DNA of 64,000 bases from Microbacterium amylolyticum (GTDB lineage Bacteria > Actinomycetota > Actinomycetes > Actinomycetales > Microbacteriaceae). The stretch lies in assembly GCF_011046975.1 (NCBI RefSeq), contig NZ_CP049253.1, forward strand, positions 1,922,001-1,986,000. Reading direction: 5' to 3'. The notes under the pieces are model-generated. The model ran no database searches. It was not told the DNA's origin and saw only the letters and a list, made by a program, of their open reading frames with translations. Positions 41,381-50,636 of the stretch are shown one piece after another. The translations under genes were made by a program, and so were the position numbers. Numbering within the stretch: position 1 is the stretch's first letter; every line of letters starts with the position of its first letter.

Positions 41381-42021
41381 CAACCGTGATTCGCGTTGTG
41401 CTCGTCGATGATCAGGCACTGTTTCGCGCCGGGATTCGGATGGTGATTAATTCTCAGCCCGATCTTGAGGTGGTGGGCGAGGCGGGCGACGGGCGTGAAG
41501 CGCTGGATGTTGTTGCGAAAACGCGTCCGGACATCGTGCTCATGGACATTCGGATGCCGGTGATGGACGGCATCGTCGCCACAACAGAGCTGTTGCGTCG
41601 CGAACATCCGCCGCGCATCGTGATGCTGACCACTTTCGATCTGGATGAGGCGGCGGCGCGAGCGATTCGGGGCGGGGCGAGCGGGTTTCTTCTCAAAGAC
41701 GCCGATCCGGAGTTCTTGTTGGCGGCGATCCGAGGAGTGCACCGGGGTTCGTCGGTGATCGCGGCCCAGGCGACAACGGATCTGTTCTCGCGGTTCGCTG
41801 AACCGGCGCCGAAACGTCCTGATGCGTTCGCGCAGCTGACGCATCGTGAGAAGGAGATTTTTGCCTTCGCGGCTCGGGGCCTGAACAACTCCGAGATCGC
41901 CGCGCGGGAGTTCCTCTCTGAGGCGACGGTGAAAACGCATGTCAGCCGCATCCTCGCGAAGCTGGGGCTGCGCGATCGCGTGCAACTGGTTGTGTACGCG
42001 CACGACCACGCGTTGATCTGA
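41377..42021 (+). CDS. NarL/LuxR-type response regulator
   Basis: The protein has 214 residues. The receiver domain has VVLVDDQALFRAGIRMVINS, IVLMDIRMPVMDGIVATTEL (phosphorylated Asp in LMDIRMP) and MLTTFDLDEAAARAIRGGAS. The C-terminal helix-turn-helix reads LTHREKEIFAFAARGLNNSE and SEATVKTHVSRILAKLGLRD. It is coupled to the kinase by the ATGA overlap. The target is not evident; both flanking genes read in other directions or are far off. Confidence 0.93.
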   Translation: MTTVIRVVLVDDQALFRAGIRMVINSQPDLEVVGEAGDGREALDVVAKTRPDIVLMDIRMPVMDGIVATTELLRREHPPRIVMLTTFDLDEAAARAIRGGASGFLLKDADPEFLLAAIRGVHRGSSVIAAQATTDLFSRFAEPAPKRPDAFAQLTHREKEIFAFAARGLNNSEIAAREFLSEATVKTHVSRILAKLGLRDRVQLVVYAHDHALI

Positions 42022-42031
42022 CGGACGACGC

Positions 42032-42964
42032 CTATTCCACGTGCGGCATCGCGTGGGGGTCTTCGAACACGGCCGTTGCATCGTGGAACGCATGCTGGAG
42101 CGCTTCGCGCACGGCGATGACGCCCTTCGATTCCGCGGACGCTTCGCGTGCGGCAGTGAAGATTTCGCGCGTGGGGGAGCCGGGCAGGTCGATGAGACGA
42201 ACGGGGCTCTCGTCGCCGGCGAGCAACTGCTCGGGGAGCAGACCAACGGCGTGCCCCGACGAGATGAGTCGGACCTGCGCCAGCAGGTCGGCTGAGCTGT
42301 AGCGAACATCGGGCTCAAAACCGGCGCCACGGCACTGCTGAACGCACCACGAGCGGACGGCGGTTCCGCGCGGCTCCATCGTCCAGGCCGCGCCTCGGGC
42401 GTCCTCGAGGGAGTAGATGGGGGAATCGGGGCTGACGGCAAGGCGAATGGGGTCGCGCCCGAGCGAAACGCGGTCGAGCCCTGGCCGGTGTTCGCGGGTG
42501 TGGCCGGGGTACTGCTCGGCGATCACAAGATCGAACCCGCGTGCTTCCACCTCGAACAGGCCTTCTTCGGGCGGAATCACCCACACCTCGACGCGCAGGC
42601 CGGGGTGGCTGACGACGAGCATGTCGAGCATGCGGGGCAAGAGCGCGCGGGCGGAGGTTTGCAGGGCGGCGATGCGGACGGGGGCCGGCATGGGGTTGTC
42701 CACGTCGAGCTCGTCGCGCGTTTGTTCTTCGAGGGAGAGCACACGGGCGGCGTGCGCGGCGACGGTTTCGCCGGCTGCGGTGAGTCGAACGCGACGCCCA
42801 TCCGGCTGTAAAAGAGGCGCCCCGACTTCGCGCTCCAGCTGTGTCAGCTGGTGCGAAACGGTTGACGGTGAATAGCTCAGAGCGGTCGCAACGGCGGTGA
42901 TCGTTCCGCGCATTTGCAGCTCGTGAAGCAACTGCAATCGATGGATACTCCAACCCACGCTCAT
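42032..42964 (-). CDS. LysR-family regulator, divergent from putA
   Basis: The protein has 310 residues. The winged helix is RLQLLHELQMRGTITAVATA with ALSYSPSTVSHQLTQLEREV. The effector domain follows (PVRIAALQTSARALLPRMLD, IRLAVSPDSPIYSLEDARG, LISSGHAVGLLPEQLL). It is divergent from putA across about 100 bases, the usual place for its regulator. A proline- or P5C-responsive role is an inference from position. The start at 42964 follows the family N-terminus, but the ribosome binding site is poor. Confidence 0.85.
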   Translation of the reverse strand: MSVGWSIHRLQLLHELQMRGTITAVATALSYSPSTVSHQLTQLEREVGAPLLQPDGRRVRLTAAGETVAAHAARVLSLEEQTRDELDVDNPMPAPVRIAALQTSARALLPRMLDMLVVSHPGLRVEVWVIPPEEGLFEVEARGFDLVIAEQYPGHTREHRPGLDRVSLGRDPIRLAVSPDSPIYSLEDARGAAWTMEPRGTAVRSWCVQQCRGAGFEPDVRYSSADLLAQVRLISSGHAVGLLPEQLLAGDESPVRLIDLPGSPTREIFTAAREASAESKGVIAVREALQHAFHDATAVFEDPHAMPHVE

Positions 42965-43066
42965 ACATCGAGATTATCGAACGATTCTCTTCGAAACTGT
43001 GTGCTTTACCAGAAGGTTCCACACGCGGAGGATGGAAGTGACCAGGATCGGAAAGAGGTGATCATC

Positions 43067-46000
43067 ATGACCATCGAGCCGCGCACAACAGCGCAGTTTC
43101 AGGCCCCAGACTTAACAGGAGCTGCCGTGAGCACAGGGATCGACAGTCAGCTCGCAGAAGCCGCCGTCGCACAGGTGCGTACGTGGCTCGTTGCGGCACG
43201 TGATGAGAAGGTCGACGCAGCAGCGAAGAACCTCGCTGGTGTGCTCTCCGACCCCCAGGGCCTAGATTTCGCCGTCGGTTTTGTCGACGGTGTCGTGCGC
43301 CCGGAAGACAAGAAGGTTGCCGCGCGCAACTTCCAGTTGGTCTCCCGGGGCGTTCCGGCGTTCCTGCCCGCTCCTCTTCGTGGCCTCGTTCGCCTCGGCG
43401 GGGCGATGGCTCCCGCCTTCCCGCAGATCGTGGTTCCGATCGCCCGTAAGGTGCTGCGCGAGATGGTGCGCCACCTCATCGTCGACGCCTCGGAGAACAA
43501 GCTCGGTAAGGCCCTACAGCAGATCTCCGGCGACGGCACGCGCCTCAACGTCAACCTGCTCGGCGAAGCGATTCTCGGCCAGCGCGAGGCAGACCGACGC
43601 GTTGCGGGAACGATCCGCCTGATCGAGCGCGACGATGTCGACTATGTCTCGATCAAGGTGTCCTCCACGGTTGCACCGCACAGCATATGGGCGCACGACC
43701 AGGCCGTGACTCACGCCGTCGAGGCACTCGCGCCCGTGTACCGCGCCGCTGTTGCGAACGACACCTTCGTCAACCTCGACATGGAGGAGTACAAGGACCT
43801 CGACCTGACGCTCGACGTGTTCGAGGCGCTCCTCGGCCGCGAGGAGTTCCAGCAGGCTCGCGCTGGCATCGTTCTTCAGGCCTACCTGCCCGATGCCCTC
43901 GGTGCGATGATGCGGCTGCAGGAGTGGGCGCAGAAGCGCACCGCTTCCGGCGGTGCCCCGATCAAGGTGCGCGTTGTCAAGGGCGCGAACCTGCCGATGG
44001 AGCAGGTAGACGCCGAAACGCACGATTGGCCGATCGCGACGTGGCCGTCCAAGCAGCACTCCGACGCCGGCTACAAGCAGGTGCTGGACTACGCGCTCAC
44101 CCCCGAGCGCATCGCCAACGTGCACATCGGCATCGCTGGTCACAACCTCTTCGACGTTGCGCTCGCGAAGCTCCTTTCGGAGAAGCGCGGCATCCGCATC
44201 GAGCCCGGCTCTGGTGTTGAGTTCGAGATGCTGCTCGGCATGGCCACCCAGCAGGCGGCGGTCGTCCGCCGTGATGTGGGCGAGCTGCTGCTTTACACGC
44301 CCGTTGTGCACCCGGATGAGTTTGACGTGGCGATCGCCTACCTGATCCGCCGTCTGGAGGAGGGCGCGAGCCCCGACAACTTCATGTCGGCCGTGTTCGA
44401 GCTCGACACCGATGAGCGCATGTTCCAGCGCGAACGGGACCGTTTCCTCACTTCGATCGCGATGATGCCGACCGAGGTCCCCACGCCCAACCGCGTGATG
44501 GATCGGCGCCAGCCGCAGCCGGAGGGTCCGCGCGGCGAGTACCGCGGAACACCGGATACGGACCCGGCCGTCGCAGCCAACCGCGAGTGGGCGGCGGGCA
44601 TTCGTGCGCGGATGCAGGACTCACAGCTGGGCGTCCAGACGATCGCTGACACGACGATTCGTTCCTCCGAGGAGCTCGATCAGCTGATCGTTGGCGCCGA
44701 GACCGCAGCGGATGCGTGGACGGCGATGCCGCTCGCCGAGCGCGTCGAGATCCTGCACCGCGCGGGTGACGAGCTGGAGAAGCGTCGCGCAGACCTGCTC
44801 GAGGTCATGGGCGCCGAGGCCGGAAAGGTCGTCGAACAGGGCGATCCCGAGATCAGCGAGGCGATCGACTTCGCGCACTACTACGCGCGGAGCGCCGAGC
44901 TGCTGCAGCAGGTCGACGGAGCCGAGTACGTTCCGGCCAAGGTCACGGCCGTTATTCCGCCGTGGAACTTCCCGGCCGCGATCCCGGCCGGTGGCGTCCT
45001 CGCTGCTCTCGCTGCGGGAAGCGCCGTGATCTTTAAGCCGGCACGCGTCACGGCCCGAACGGGGGCCGTGATCGCTGAGGCACTCTGGGAGGCCGGAGTT
45101 CCGCGCGAGGCGCTGCGCTTCGTCACGCTGGAGGGACGCGAGCTCGGCCAGCAGCTGCTCTCGCACCCGTCGGTCAACCAGGCAATTCTGACGGGCGCAT
45201 ACGAGACGGCCGAGCTGTTCCGTTCGTTCCGTTCCGACCTGCCGCTGCTCGCCGAGACCAGCGGAAAGAACGCGATTATCGTCACGCCCAGCGCTGATTT
45301 CGATCTCGCGGCGAAGGACATCGCATACTCCGCTTTCGGGCACGCGGGCCAGAAGTGCTCGGCGGCGTCGCTCGTCGTCGTCGTCGGTTCGGTCGCGAAG
45401 AGCGAGCGCTTCCGTCGCCAGCTGCTGGATGCCGTTGATGGCTACGAAGTGGGTATGCCGTGGACAGAGGGCGCCCGGATCGGGCCGATCGCTGTTCCCG
45501 CCGCCGGGAAGCTCCTGCGGGGGCTGACGGAGCTCGAGCCCGGCCAGTCGTGGATGGTGCAGCCCCGTCAGCTGGACGAGGATGAGAAGCTGTGGACGCC
45601 CGGAATCCGCGAGGGCGTGAAGCCCGGTTCGGAGTTCCACATGACGGAGTACTTCGGTCCGGTCACGGGAATCATCCATGCCGAGACCCTCGACGAGGCG
45701 ATCGAGATCGTCAACGCGGTCGAATACGGCCTGACCTCGGGTCTGCACTCGCTCGATGTCGATGAGATCCAGCACTGGCTCGGTTCGATCCAGGCGGGCA
45801 ACGCGTACATCAACCGCGTGATTACCGGCGCAATCGTTCAGCGTCAGCCGTTCGGCGGCTGGAAGAAGTCGGCCGTTGGGGCGGGGACGAAGGCCGGTGG
45901 CCCGAGCTACCTGTTCGGCCTGGGATCGTGGCTCGACGCCCCGGTATCGGCCGCGGGAGACCTGGACAATGCGGCGCGACGCGCGCTTACCGTTGTTCCT

Positions 46001-46564
46001 GAGACCGAGGCTGACTGGATGTCGGATGCGCTGCGAACGGACATCGCGGCATGGAACGCTGAGTTCGGCGTTGCCCGCGATGTTCAGGGCCTGGTGCTGG
46101 AGCAGAACGTGCTCCGCTATGTGCCGACGGCCGTGACCATCCGTTTCGAGGACGGCCGCATCGCGGATCTCGTTCGCGTTGTCGCTGCGGGTGCGCGGGT
46201 GGGGGCTCCTCTCGTCGTATCGACCTCCGCACCCCTCCCGGCAGCGGTGGGCGAGTATGTCTCGTCGGTGGCTCAGCTGGTCGTCGAGAAGGACGATGCG
46301 TGGGACACGCGCACGGCCGCGCTGACGACGTCGGGTGGCCGGGTGCGCCTTGTCGGCGCCGATGCGGCTCGTGTGATCGCGGCGACCGATGGAGCACCGA
46401 ACGTGGCGATTTACGGCGGTGCCGTGACGCGCGCCGGCCGCGTAGAGATGCTGCCGTTCGTGCGTGAACAGGCGGTGTCGATCACGGCCCACCGCTTCGG
46501 CAACCCGCGTCGCTACGAGGTTCCGGTTGTCGCCGGCGGCGGTTCGGACCTGGTCGCTCGCTAA
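43067..46564 (+). CDS. putA: Bifunctional proline dehydrogenase / P5C dehydrogenase PutA
   Basis: The protein has 1165 residues. The start at 43067 is chosen for the AGAGGTGA upstream. The PRODH barrel spans about 60-500 (VSIKVSSTVAPHSIWAHDQA, VNLDMEEYKDLDLTLDVFEA, RVVKGANLPMEQVDAETHDW, HNLFDVALAKLLSEKRGIR). The aldehyde dehydrogenase domain spans about 540-1010, with AVIPPWNFPAAIPAGGVLAA, ETSGKNAIIVTPSADFD and the catalytic Cys764 in GHAGQKCSAASLVV. The C-terminal part resembles the additional domain of actinobacterial PutA. There is no ribbon-helix-helix DNA-binding domain. It converts proline to glutamate in two steps. Confidence 0.95.
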   Translation: MTIEPRTTAQFQAPDLTGAAVSTGIDSQLAEAAVAQVRTWLVAARDEKVDAAAKNLAGVLSDPQGLDFAVGFVDGVVRPEDKKVAARNFQLVSRGVPAFLPAPLRGLVRLGGAMAPAFPQIVVPIARKVLREMVRHLIVDASENKLGKALQQISGDGTRLNVNLLGEAILGQREADRRVAGTIRLIERDDVDYVSIKVSSTVAPHSIWAHDQAVTHAVEALAPVYRAAVANDTFVNLDMEEYKDLDLTLDVFEALLGREEFQQARAGIVLQAYLPDALGAMMRLQEWAQKRTASGGAPIKVRVVKGANLPMEQVDAETHDWPIATWPSKQHSDAGYKQVLDYALTPERIANVHIGIAGHNLFDVALAKLLSEKRGIRIEPGSGVEFEMLLGMATQQAAVVRRDVGELLLYTPVVHPDEFDVAIAYLIRRLEEGASPDNFMSAVFELDTDERMFQRERDRFLTSIAMMPTEVPTPNRVMDRRQPQPEGPRGEYRGTPDTDPAVAANREWAAGIRARMQDSQLGVQTIADTTIRSSEELDQLIVGAETAADAWTAMPLAERVEILHRAGDELEKRRADLLEVMGAEAGKVVEQGDPEISEAIDFAHYYARSAELLQQVDGAEYVPAKVTAVIPPWNFPAAIPAGGVLAALAAGSAVIFKPARVTARTGAVIAEALWEAGVPREALRFVTLEGRELGQQLLSHPSVNQAILTGAYETAELFRSFRSDLPLLAETSGKNAIIVTPSADFDLAAKDIAYSAFGHAGQKCSAASLVVVVGSVAKSERFRRQLLDAVDGYEVGMPWTEGARIGPIAVPAAGKLLRGLTELEPGQSWMVQPRQLDEDEKLWTPGIREGVKPGSEFHMTEYFGPVTGIIHAETLDEAIEIVNAVEYGLTSGLHSLDVDEIQHWLGSIQAGNAYINRVITGAIVQRQPFGGWKKSAVGAGTKAGGPSYLFGLGSWLDAPVSAAGDLDNAARRALTVVPETEADWMSDALRTDIAAWNAEFGVARDVQGLVLEQNVLRYVPTAVTIRFEDGRIADLVRVVAAGARVGAPLVVSTSAPLPAAVGEYVSSVAQLVVEKDDAWDTRTAALTTSGGRVRLVGADAARVIAATDGAPNVAIYGGAVTRAGRVEMLPFVREQAVSITAHRFGNPRRYEVPVVAGGGSDLVAR

Positions 46565-46584
46565 CGCTTCGAGCGCAGTCACAC

Positions 46585-46625
46585 AAGCGTCCGGCGGACA
46601 TCGCATCGATGTCCGCCGGACGCTT
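46585..46625 (+). terminator. Intrinsic terminator of putA
   Basis: A 19-bp perfect stem (46585-46603 with 46607-46625) has a 3-base CAT loop and is followed by TTTCT, starting 20 bases after the putA stop. Confidence 0.85.
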
Positions 46626-46637
46626 TTCTGTGCGGGG

Positions 46638-46796
46638 CTAGAGAGGTGTCGTCAGGTAGCGCTGCAGGTGGACGCGAGAGATCGCCACCATGTCGATGTC
46701 GAAGCCGTTGAGCCACATCACCTCGAGCCCCTCGGTCATGGCCAGGGATGTGAGCGCGGCTTCACGCGGATCGATATCGGCCTTCACGCGCGCCGA
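46638..46796 (-). pseudogene. TetR-family regulator, C-terminal remnant
   Basis: The minus strand reads ARVKADIDPREAALTSLAMT, then EGLEVMWLNGFDIDMVAISR and VHLQRYLTTPL before a TAG at 46638. This is the typical end of a TetR/BetI-like effector domain. Only about 52 residues remain. The HTH and most of the domain are gone; the threonine aldolase stop codon lies inside its 5' end. It was likely cut by a deletion that joined it to the aldolase gene. Confidence 0.72.
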
Positions 46797-47851
46797 TCAG
46801 CCGAGGAACAGTGCTGAGCGATCAGATCCACAAAGCGATCAACGTCGGCCTCGGTGGTGTCCCAGCTGGTCAGCCACCGCACCTCGCGCGCTTCGGCGTT
46901 CCAGTCGTAGAAGCGCACGTGCTCGCGCAGGCGATCAGCCGCACCCGCGGGCAGCGTCGCAAACACCGCGTTGGCTTCCGTCTTCTGCGTGAACGTGACG
47001 CCGGACACACCGGCGTCTTCAATGCCGCGGCGCAAGCGCGCGGCCATGGCGTTCGCGTGCGCACCGGCACGGAGCCAGAGGTCGTCCTCGAGAATCGCCA
47101 GAAGCTGCGCCGACACGAAGCGCATTTTGCTGGACAGCTGCATCGTGTTCTTCCGCAGGAACTCCACGCCAGAGACGGCGTCGGGATTCATCACGACGAT
47201 CGCTTCGGCGCCCATCGTCCCGATCTTCGTTCCGCCGAAGCTCATGACATCCACCCCGGCATCACGTGTGAACTCACGCAGCGGAACACTCAGCGCTGCG
47301 GCCGCGTTGCTGATCCTCGCGCCGTCCAGGTGAACGAACATCCCCAGATCGTGAGCCGTCTGGGAGATCGCCCGAATCTCCTCCGTCGAATACAGCGTTC
47401 CCATTTCCGTCGACTGCGTGATCGAGACGACCTGCGGGTGGATCGTGTGCACACCGCGTGCGCCGGCATGCGCGCGCACCAGGTCAGGGGTCAGCTTGGC
47501 GTCGGGGACATCCACCGGGATGATCTTGAACCCGCCGACTTTCTCGGGGGCGCCGCCCTCATCCGTGTTCACATGCGCGAGGTCCGGCGCAATCACACCG
47601 CCCCACCTCGTGACCATCGCCTGCAGCCCGACGACATTGGCACCCGTGCCGTTGAACACGGGGAAGATCTCGGTACCAGCACCCAGAAGCTGCGCGAATT
47701 GCTCGCGAAGGGCCGCGGTGTACGGGTCATCACCGTACGCCGTCGCGTGTCCGCCGTTCGCGGCCGCGAGAGCGGCCATCACCTCGGGATGAACACCCGC
47801 GTAGTTGTCCGACGCAAATCCGCGCCATGAAGGATCATGCAGCCGTTCCAC
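46784..47851 (-). CDS. ltaE: Low-specificity L-threonine aldolase
   Basis: The protein has 355 residues, starting at a GTG (47851). It is a fold-type I PLP enzyme: WRGFASDNYAGVHPEVMAAL, GHATAYGDDPYTAALREQFA, PVFNGTGANVVGLQAMVTRW, HLDGARISNAAAALSVPLRE and MSFGGTKIGTMGAEAIVVMN with the PLP Lys (GGTKIG). It splits threonine or allo-threonine into glycine and acetaldehyde. Its 3' end overlaps the frame of the TetR remnant, so the last few residues (SSADRRA) may be altered relative to the ancestral end. Confidence 0.9.
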   Translation of the reverse strand: MERLHDPSWRGFASDNYAGVHPEVMAALAAANGGHATAYGDDPYTAALREQFAQLLGAGTEIFPVFNGTGANVVGLQAMVTRWGGVIAPDLAHVNTDEGGAPEKVGGFKIIPVDVPDAKLTPDLVRAHAGARGVHTIHPQVVSITQSTEMGTLYSTEEIRAISQTAHDLGMFVHLDGARISNAAAALSVPLREFTRDAGVDVMSFGGTKIGTMGAEAIVVMNPDAVSGVEFLRKNTMQLSSKMRFVSAQLLAILEDDLWLRAGAHANAMAARLRRGIEDAGVSGVTFTQKTEANAVFATLPAGAADRLREHVRFYDWNAEAREVRWLTSWDTTEADVDRFVDLIAQHCSSADRRA

Positions 47852-47901
47852 CGGATCAGGCTACGCGCGCTGATCGCGGGGGCGCGAAATACACTGGAGG
47901 G

Positions 47902-48429
47902 ATGACCGATCCGCGCTCACAATCTCCCTACCAGGTGCGCCTTGCGTGGGGTGCTCGCGGGTGGGCGGCGCTCGCACCGAGCGACGTCATCGTCGTTGTT
48001 GATGCGATCGGCCGGGACGACCGGCTGGTCAGCGCGCTGGCGGACCGGGCCGACACGGTGATGGCGGCCTCCTTACGCAACGCGACGGCAACGGCGCAGG
48101 CCGTTCTCGACACGCAGACCGCCCGCCGGCAGCGCACATCCGTTGCGCTGGTCCTCGCGGGAGACGACGGTGCCTTCGCGGTCGAGGATTACCTCGCGGC
48201 AGGTGCCATCGCCGACGCCCTGACGCAGCGAGGCCTCGACCACTCGGCCCCCGATGTGGCGGTTGCCGCCGAGGGCTTCCACGGACTGCGCCGCGCGGTG
48301 AAACATCTTGTCTCGGCGTCGGCAACGGGCGTGGCGCTCGCTGCAGAGGGGTACCGCGAACGCGTTGCGGCGGCCGCCGAGATCGACGCCGAGACGGCGC
48401 CGGCCATCATCTCGGCGCCGAGCGTCTGA
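47902..48429 (+). CDS. ComB-like (2-phosphosulfolactate phosphatase family) protein
   Basis: The protein has 175 residues. ACTGGAGGG precedes the ATG. QVRLAWGARGWAALAPSDVI, VVVDAIGRDD, MAASLRNATATAQAVLDTQT, RQRTSVALVLAGDDGAFAVE, DYLAAGAIADALTQRGLDHS and LRRAVKHLVSASATG follow the ComB fold and order. The archaeal enzyme acts in coenzyme M synthesis; bacterial relatives have unknown substrates. The following gene starts one base after its stop, so they form an operon. Confidence 0.75.
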   Translation: MTDPRSQSPYQVRLAWGARGWAALAPSDVIVVVDAIGRDDRLVSALADRADTVMAASLRNATATAQAVLDTQTARRQRTSVALVLAGDDGAFAVEDYLAAGAIADALTQRGLDHSAPDVAVAAEGFHGLRRAVKHLVSASATGVALAAEGYRERVAAAAEIDAETAPAIISAPSV

Positions 48430-48430
48430 C

Positions 48431-49288
48431 ATGGGCAGAAAGCGGACGAAGGACGTCGAATTTCCGCAGGCGCGCCTCACCAGCGGCGGGATCGCCGAGA
48501 TCCGGCCGAGCGACTTCGGCTCCGGATGGGAGGTGATCGTCGACGGCACCCCGCAGTCACACGTCGACCTCAACGATCCGACCTACCTCGCGTTTGAATA
48601 CGTTGCGCGCATGGGGGCCGTGATCGACCAGCTCCCCGAAGGCCCCATCACGGCCATCCACCTCGGCGCGGGAGGGCTGACCATTCCGCGCTTTATCGCG
48701 CACACGCGCCCCGGTTCGCGCCAGCAGGTGGTCGAAATCGAGCAACCGCTCGTCGATCTTGTGCGCGAGCACCTGCCCCTCCCGAAGGACGCCTCCGTCC
48801 GGGTGCGGTTCGGTGATGCCCGCGAGGGCCTGGGGCGAATGCCGAAGAGCATGGCCGGAACGGCGGATCTGCTCGTCAGCGATGTTTATTCCGGAGCGCA
48901 GACGCCCGCGCATCTGACGAGCGTGGAGTTCTACCGGGAAGCCACGGCCCTGCTCGCTCCGACCGGCATCCTGCTGGTCAACGTTGCCGATGGAGCGGGG
49001 CTCGCGTTCGCCCGGCGCCAGGCGGCGACCATCCGCCAGGCGCTCCCACATCTGGCGATTTTGGCGGAGGTGCAGGTGCTGAAGGGGCGCCGCTTCGGGA
49101 ATCTTGTTTTCGCGGCTTCGGGTTCTCCCCTTCCCACCGAGTGGTTGCCACGCCTGATGGCGGCGGGCCCCCACCCGGCGAAGGTGGCGGAGGGGCGTGA
49201 GGTCGATGAATTCATCGGCGGTGCGCTGCCCGCAACCGACGGTGATGCCACGGCGTCTCCGAAACCGAAGGCGTCGCTGTTCGAGTAG
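48431..49288 (+). CDS. Spermidine-synthase-like SAM-binding protein
   Basis: The protein has 285 residues with a Rossmann fold of the polyamine aminopropyltransferase type: TAIHLGAGGLTIPRFIAHTR (motif I), QQVVEIEQPLVDLVREHLPL, VRVRFGDAREGLGRMPKSMA, ADLLVSDVYSGAQTPAHLTS and LVNVADGAGLAFARRQAA. The catalytic D-x-x-D of true spermidine synthases reads VSDVYSG here, so the substrate may differ. It lies one base after the ComB-like gene. Confidence 0.82.
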   Translation: MGRKRTKDVEFPQARLTSGGIAEIRPSDFGSGWEVIVDGTPQSHVDLNDPTYLAFEYVARMGAVIDQLPEGPITAIHLGAGGLTIPRFIAHTRPGSRQQVVEIEQPLVDLVREHLPLPKDASVRVRFGDAREGLGRMPKSMAGTADLLVSDVYSGAQTPAHLTSVEFYREATALLAPTGILLVNVADGAGLAFARRQAATIRQALPHLAILAEVQVLKGRRFGNLVFAASGSPLPTEWLPRLMAAGPHPAKVAEGREVDEFIGGALPATDGDATASPKPKASLFE

Positions 49289-49308
49289 TCGGCCGCTGAT
49301 GCCGGGCC

Positions 49309-49357
49309 GCCGCTCGCGAGCGGCGCCGATGATGGCCGGCTCCCGTTCGCGAGCGGG
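49309..49357. terminator. Two tandem hairpins with similar CGCTCGCGAGCG cores
   Basis: CCGCTCGCGAGCGG (49309-49322) and CCCGTTCGCGAGCGGG (49342-49357) are palindromes 19 bases apart, just after the spermidine-synthase-like gene. They may act as terminator or as mRNA 3' stabilisers. The flanking words differ slightly (a G-T pair in the second). Confidence 0.5.
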
Positions 49358-49529
49358 ATAGGTTTGTTCGAGTGGTGCGCGACTATCTAACCCAATGGGC
49401 GGTAAGTGTGCCGTTCGCGGGGTGGTCATGAGGCCGACACGCCGGGTCATCAGCGCGCCGACCCTGTTACCTGGTCGTGACCAGGCAGACTGGTTGTCAC
49501 GTCTTGTGATCAGTGAGAAGGGACGACGC

Positions 49530-50063
49530 GTGGGCTTCATCCAGGGATACGACCCCGAGACGCTGCGTGAGGTCATCGATCGCGAGGCCGTGTACGAGCG
49601 TCTCGTTGAGGTGAGCAGGCAGCGAAGCTTTCCGGACCAACTGGAGCAGGTCTGGCTGTTCAAGGTGCTCGGCGAGCTCGACGAGGCGCTGGAGATCTCC
49701 GAGCGAACCGTGCGTCTGGCGCGCATGTCTGGCACGCGCCGCGATCTGCTACATGCCCGCATCATTCACGCCACCGTCAACCAGCACCGCGGTGCCTACA
49801 CGGCAGCCGAGGCCGAGCTGACGGCCTGCATTGAAGAGGCCGAGGGGCAGCGATGGGAACGCATCAGCGCACTCGCGCACTCCCACCGGGGCAAGGCTCG
49901 CTACGACGCCGGCGATTATGACGGCGCACGCGAAGACTTCAAGCGCGAGCTGTTTCTGCGTCAGGAACTCGGGGCGGACGACGAACAGCTCGAGATCACG
50001 ATGGGGTTCATCGAGGCCGCCGAGCGGAAGCGATCCACGAGCCGCGGGCTGTTCGCCAGCTGA
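49530..50063 (+). CDS. TPR-like helical repeat protein
   Basis: The protein has 177 residues. I chose the GTG at 49530, because AAGGGA lies seven bases upstream and the family start VGFIQGYDPETLREVIDREA follows; the frame is open further up. Helix pairs of TPR type follow: LEQVWLFKVLGELDEALEIS, LLHARIIHATVNQHRGAYTA, HRGKARYDAGDYDGAREDFK. It is probably a protein-binding scaffold in the cytosol. A 7-bp inverted repeat (49470-49485) lies upstream and may be regulatory. Confidence 0.75.
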   Translation: MGFIQGYDPETLREVIDREAVYERLVEVSRQRSFPDQLEQVWLFKVLGELDEALEISERTVRLARMSGTRRDLLHARIIHATVNQHRGAYTAAEAELTACIEEAEGQRWERISALAHSHRGKARYDAGDYDGAREDFKRELFLRQELGADDEQLEITMGFIEAAERKRSTSRGLFAS

Positions 50064-50107
50064 CGCTCATCGCGTCCGTGTCAGGGGCCGGGACGTAATC
50101 TGAGAAC

Positions 50108-50599
50108 GTGTCAGATTTGAAGCGCGTGCAGGTGTGGGCGGATGCCCTCATTCGTCTGCACCTTGACGACACATGGGCGTTCGGCTTCGACAACGCCAAG
50201 CGCCGCGCCGGGCTCTGCAACTACACGACGAAGCGGATTTCGGTTTCGCGATACCTCGCGGCGCGATTCAGTGATGACGATGTGCATCAGACACTGCTTC
50301 ATGAGGTCGCTCATGCGATCGCGGGCCCAGAAGCGGGCCACGGGCGGGAGTGGAAGCGCATTGCGCGCGAGCTCGGATACGTCGGTGGAACCACCCATCA
50401 TGGCGAGACGGCGATCGAACTGGCCCCGTGGGTGGGCACGTGTCCCGGTGGGCACGTTGTCTATCGTCATCGCCGTCCGTCCCGCGCCTCCTCATGCGTG
50501 AAGTGCGCGTCGGGTTTCGACGCCCGGTATGTGTTCCGGTGGCACCGCCGCGAGATCACGCGCGCTGACCGACTCGCGGCGCAAACGCCTCGCAACTGA
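50108..50599 (+). CDS. SprT-like zinc metalloprotease
   Basis: The protein has 163 residues and starts at a GTG. The zinc motif is LHEVAHAIAGPEAGHGREW (H-E-x-x-H plus a third ligand). ISVSRYLAARFSDDDVHQTL precedes it, and a C-terminal zinc ribbon follows with GTCPGGHVVYRHRRPSRASS and CVKCASGF. The SprT/Spartan family digests DNA-protein crosslinks in eukaryotes; the bacterial role is open. It lies 44 bases after the TPR gene. Confidence 0.85.
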   Translation: MSDLKRVQVWADALIRLHLDDTWAFGFDNAKRRAGLCNYTTKRISVSRYLAARFSDDDVHQTLLHEVAHAIAGPEAGHGREWKRIARELGYVGGTTHHGETAIELAPWVGTCPGGHVVYRHRRPSRASSCVKCASGFDARYVFRWHRREITRADRLAAQTPRN

Positions 50600-50636
50600 G
50601 GCGCGCGAAAACTCGAGCACGCTCTACGCTGGCGAA

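Noticed and set aside
44621..46606. Antisense frame of 661 residues opposite putA
   Set aside because: Same high-GC shadow effect; PutA reads perfectly on the plus strand.
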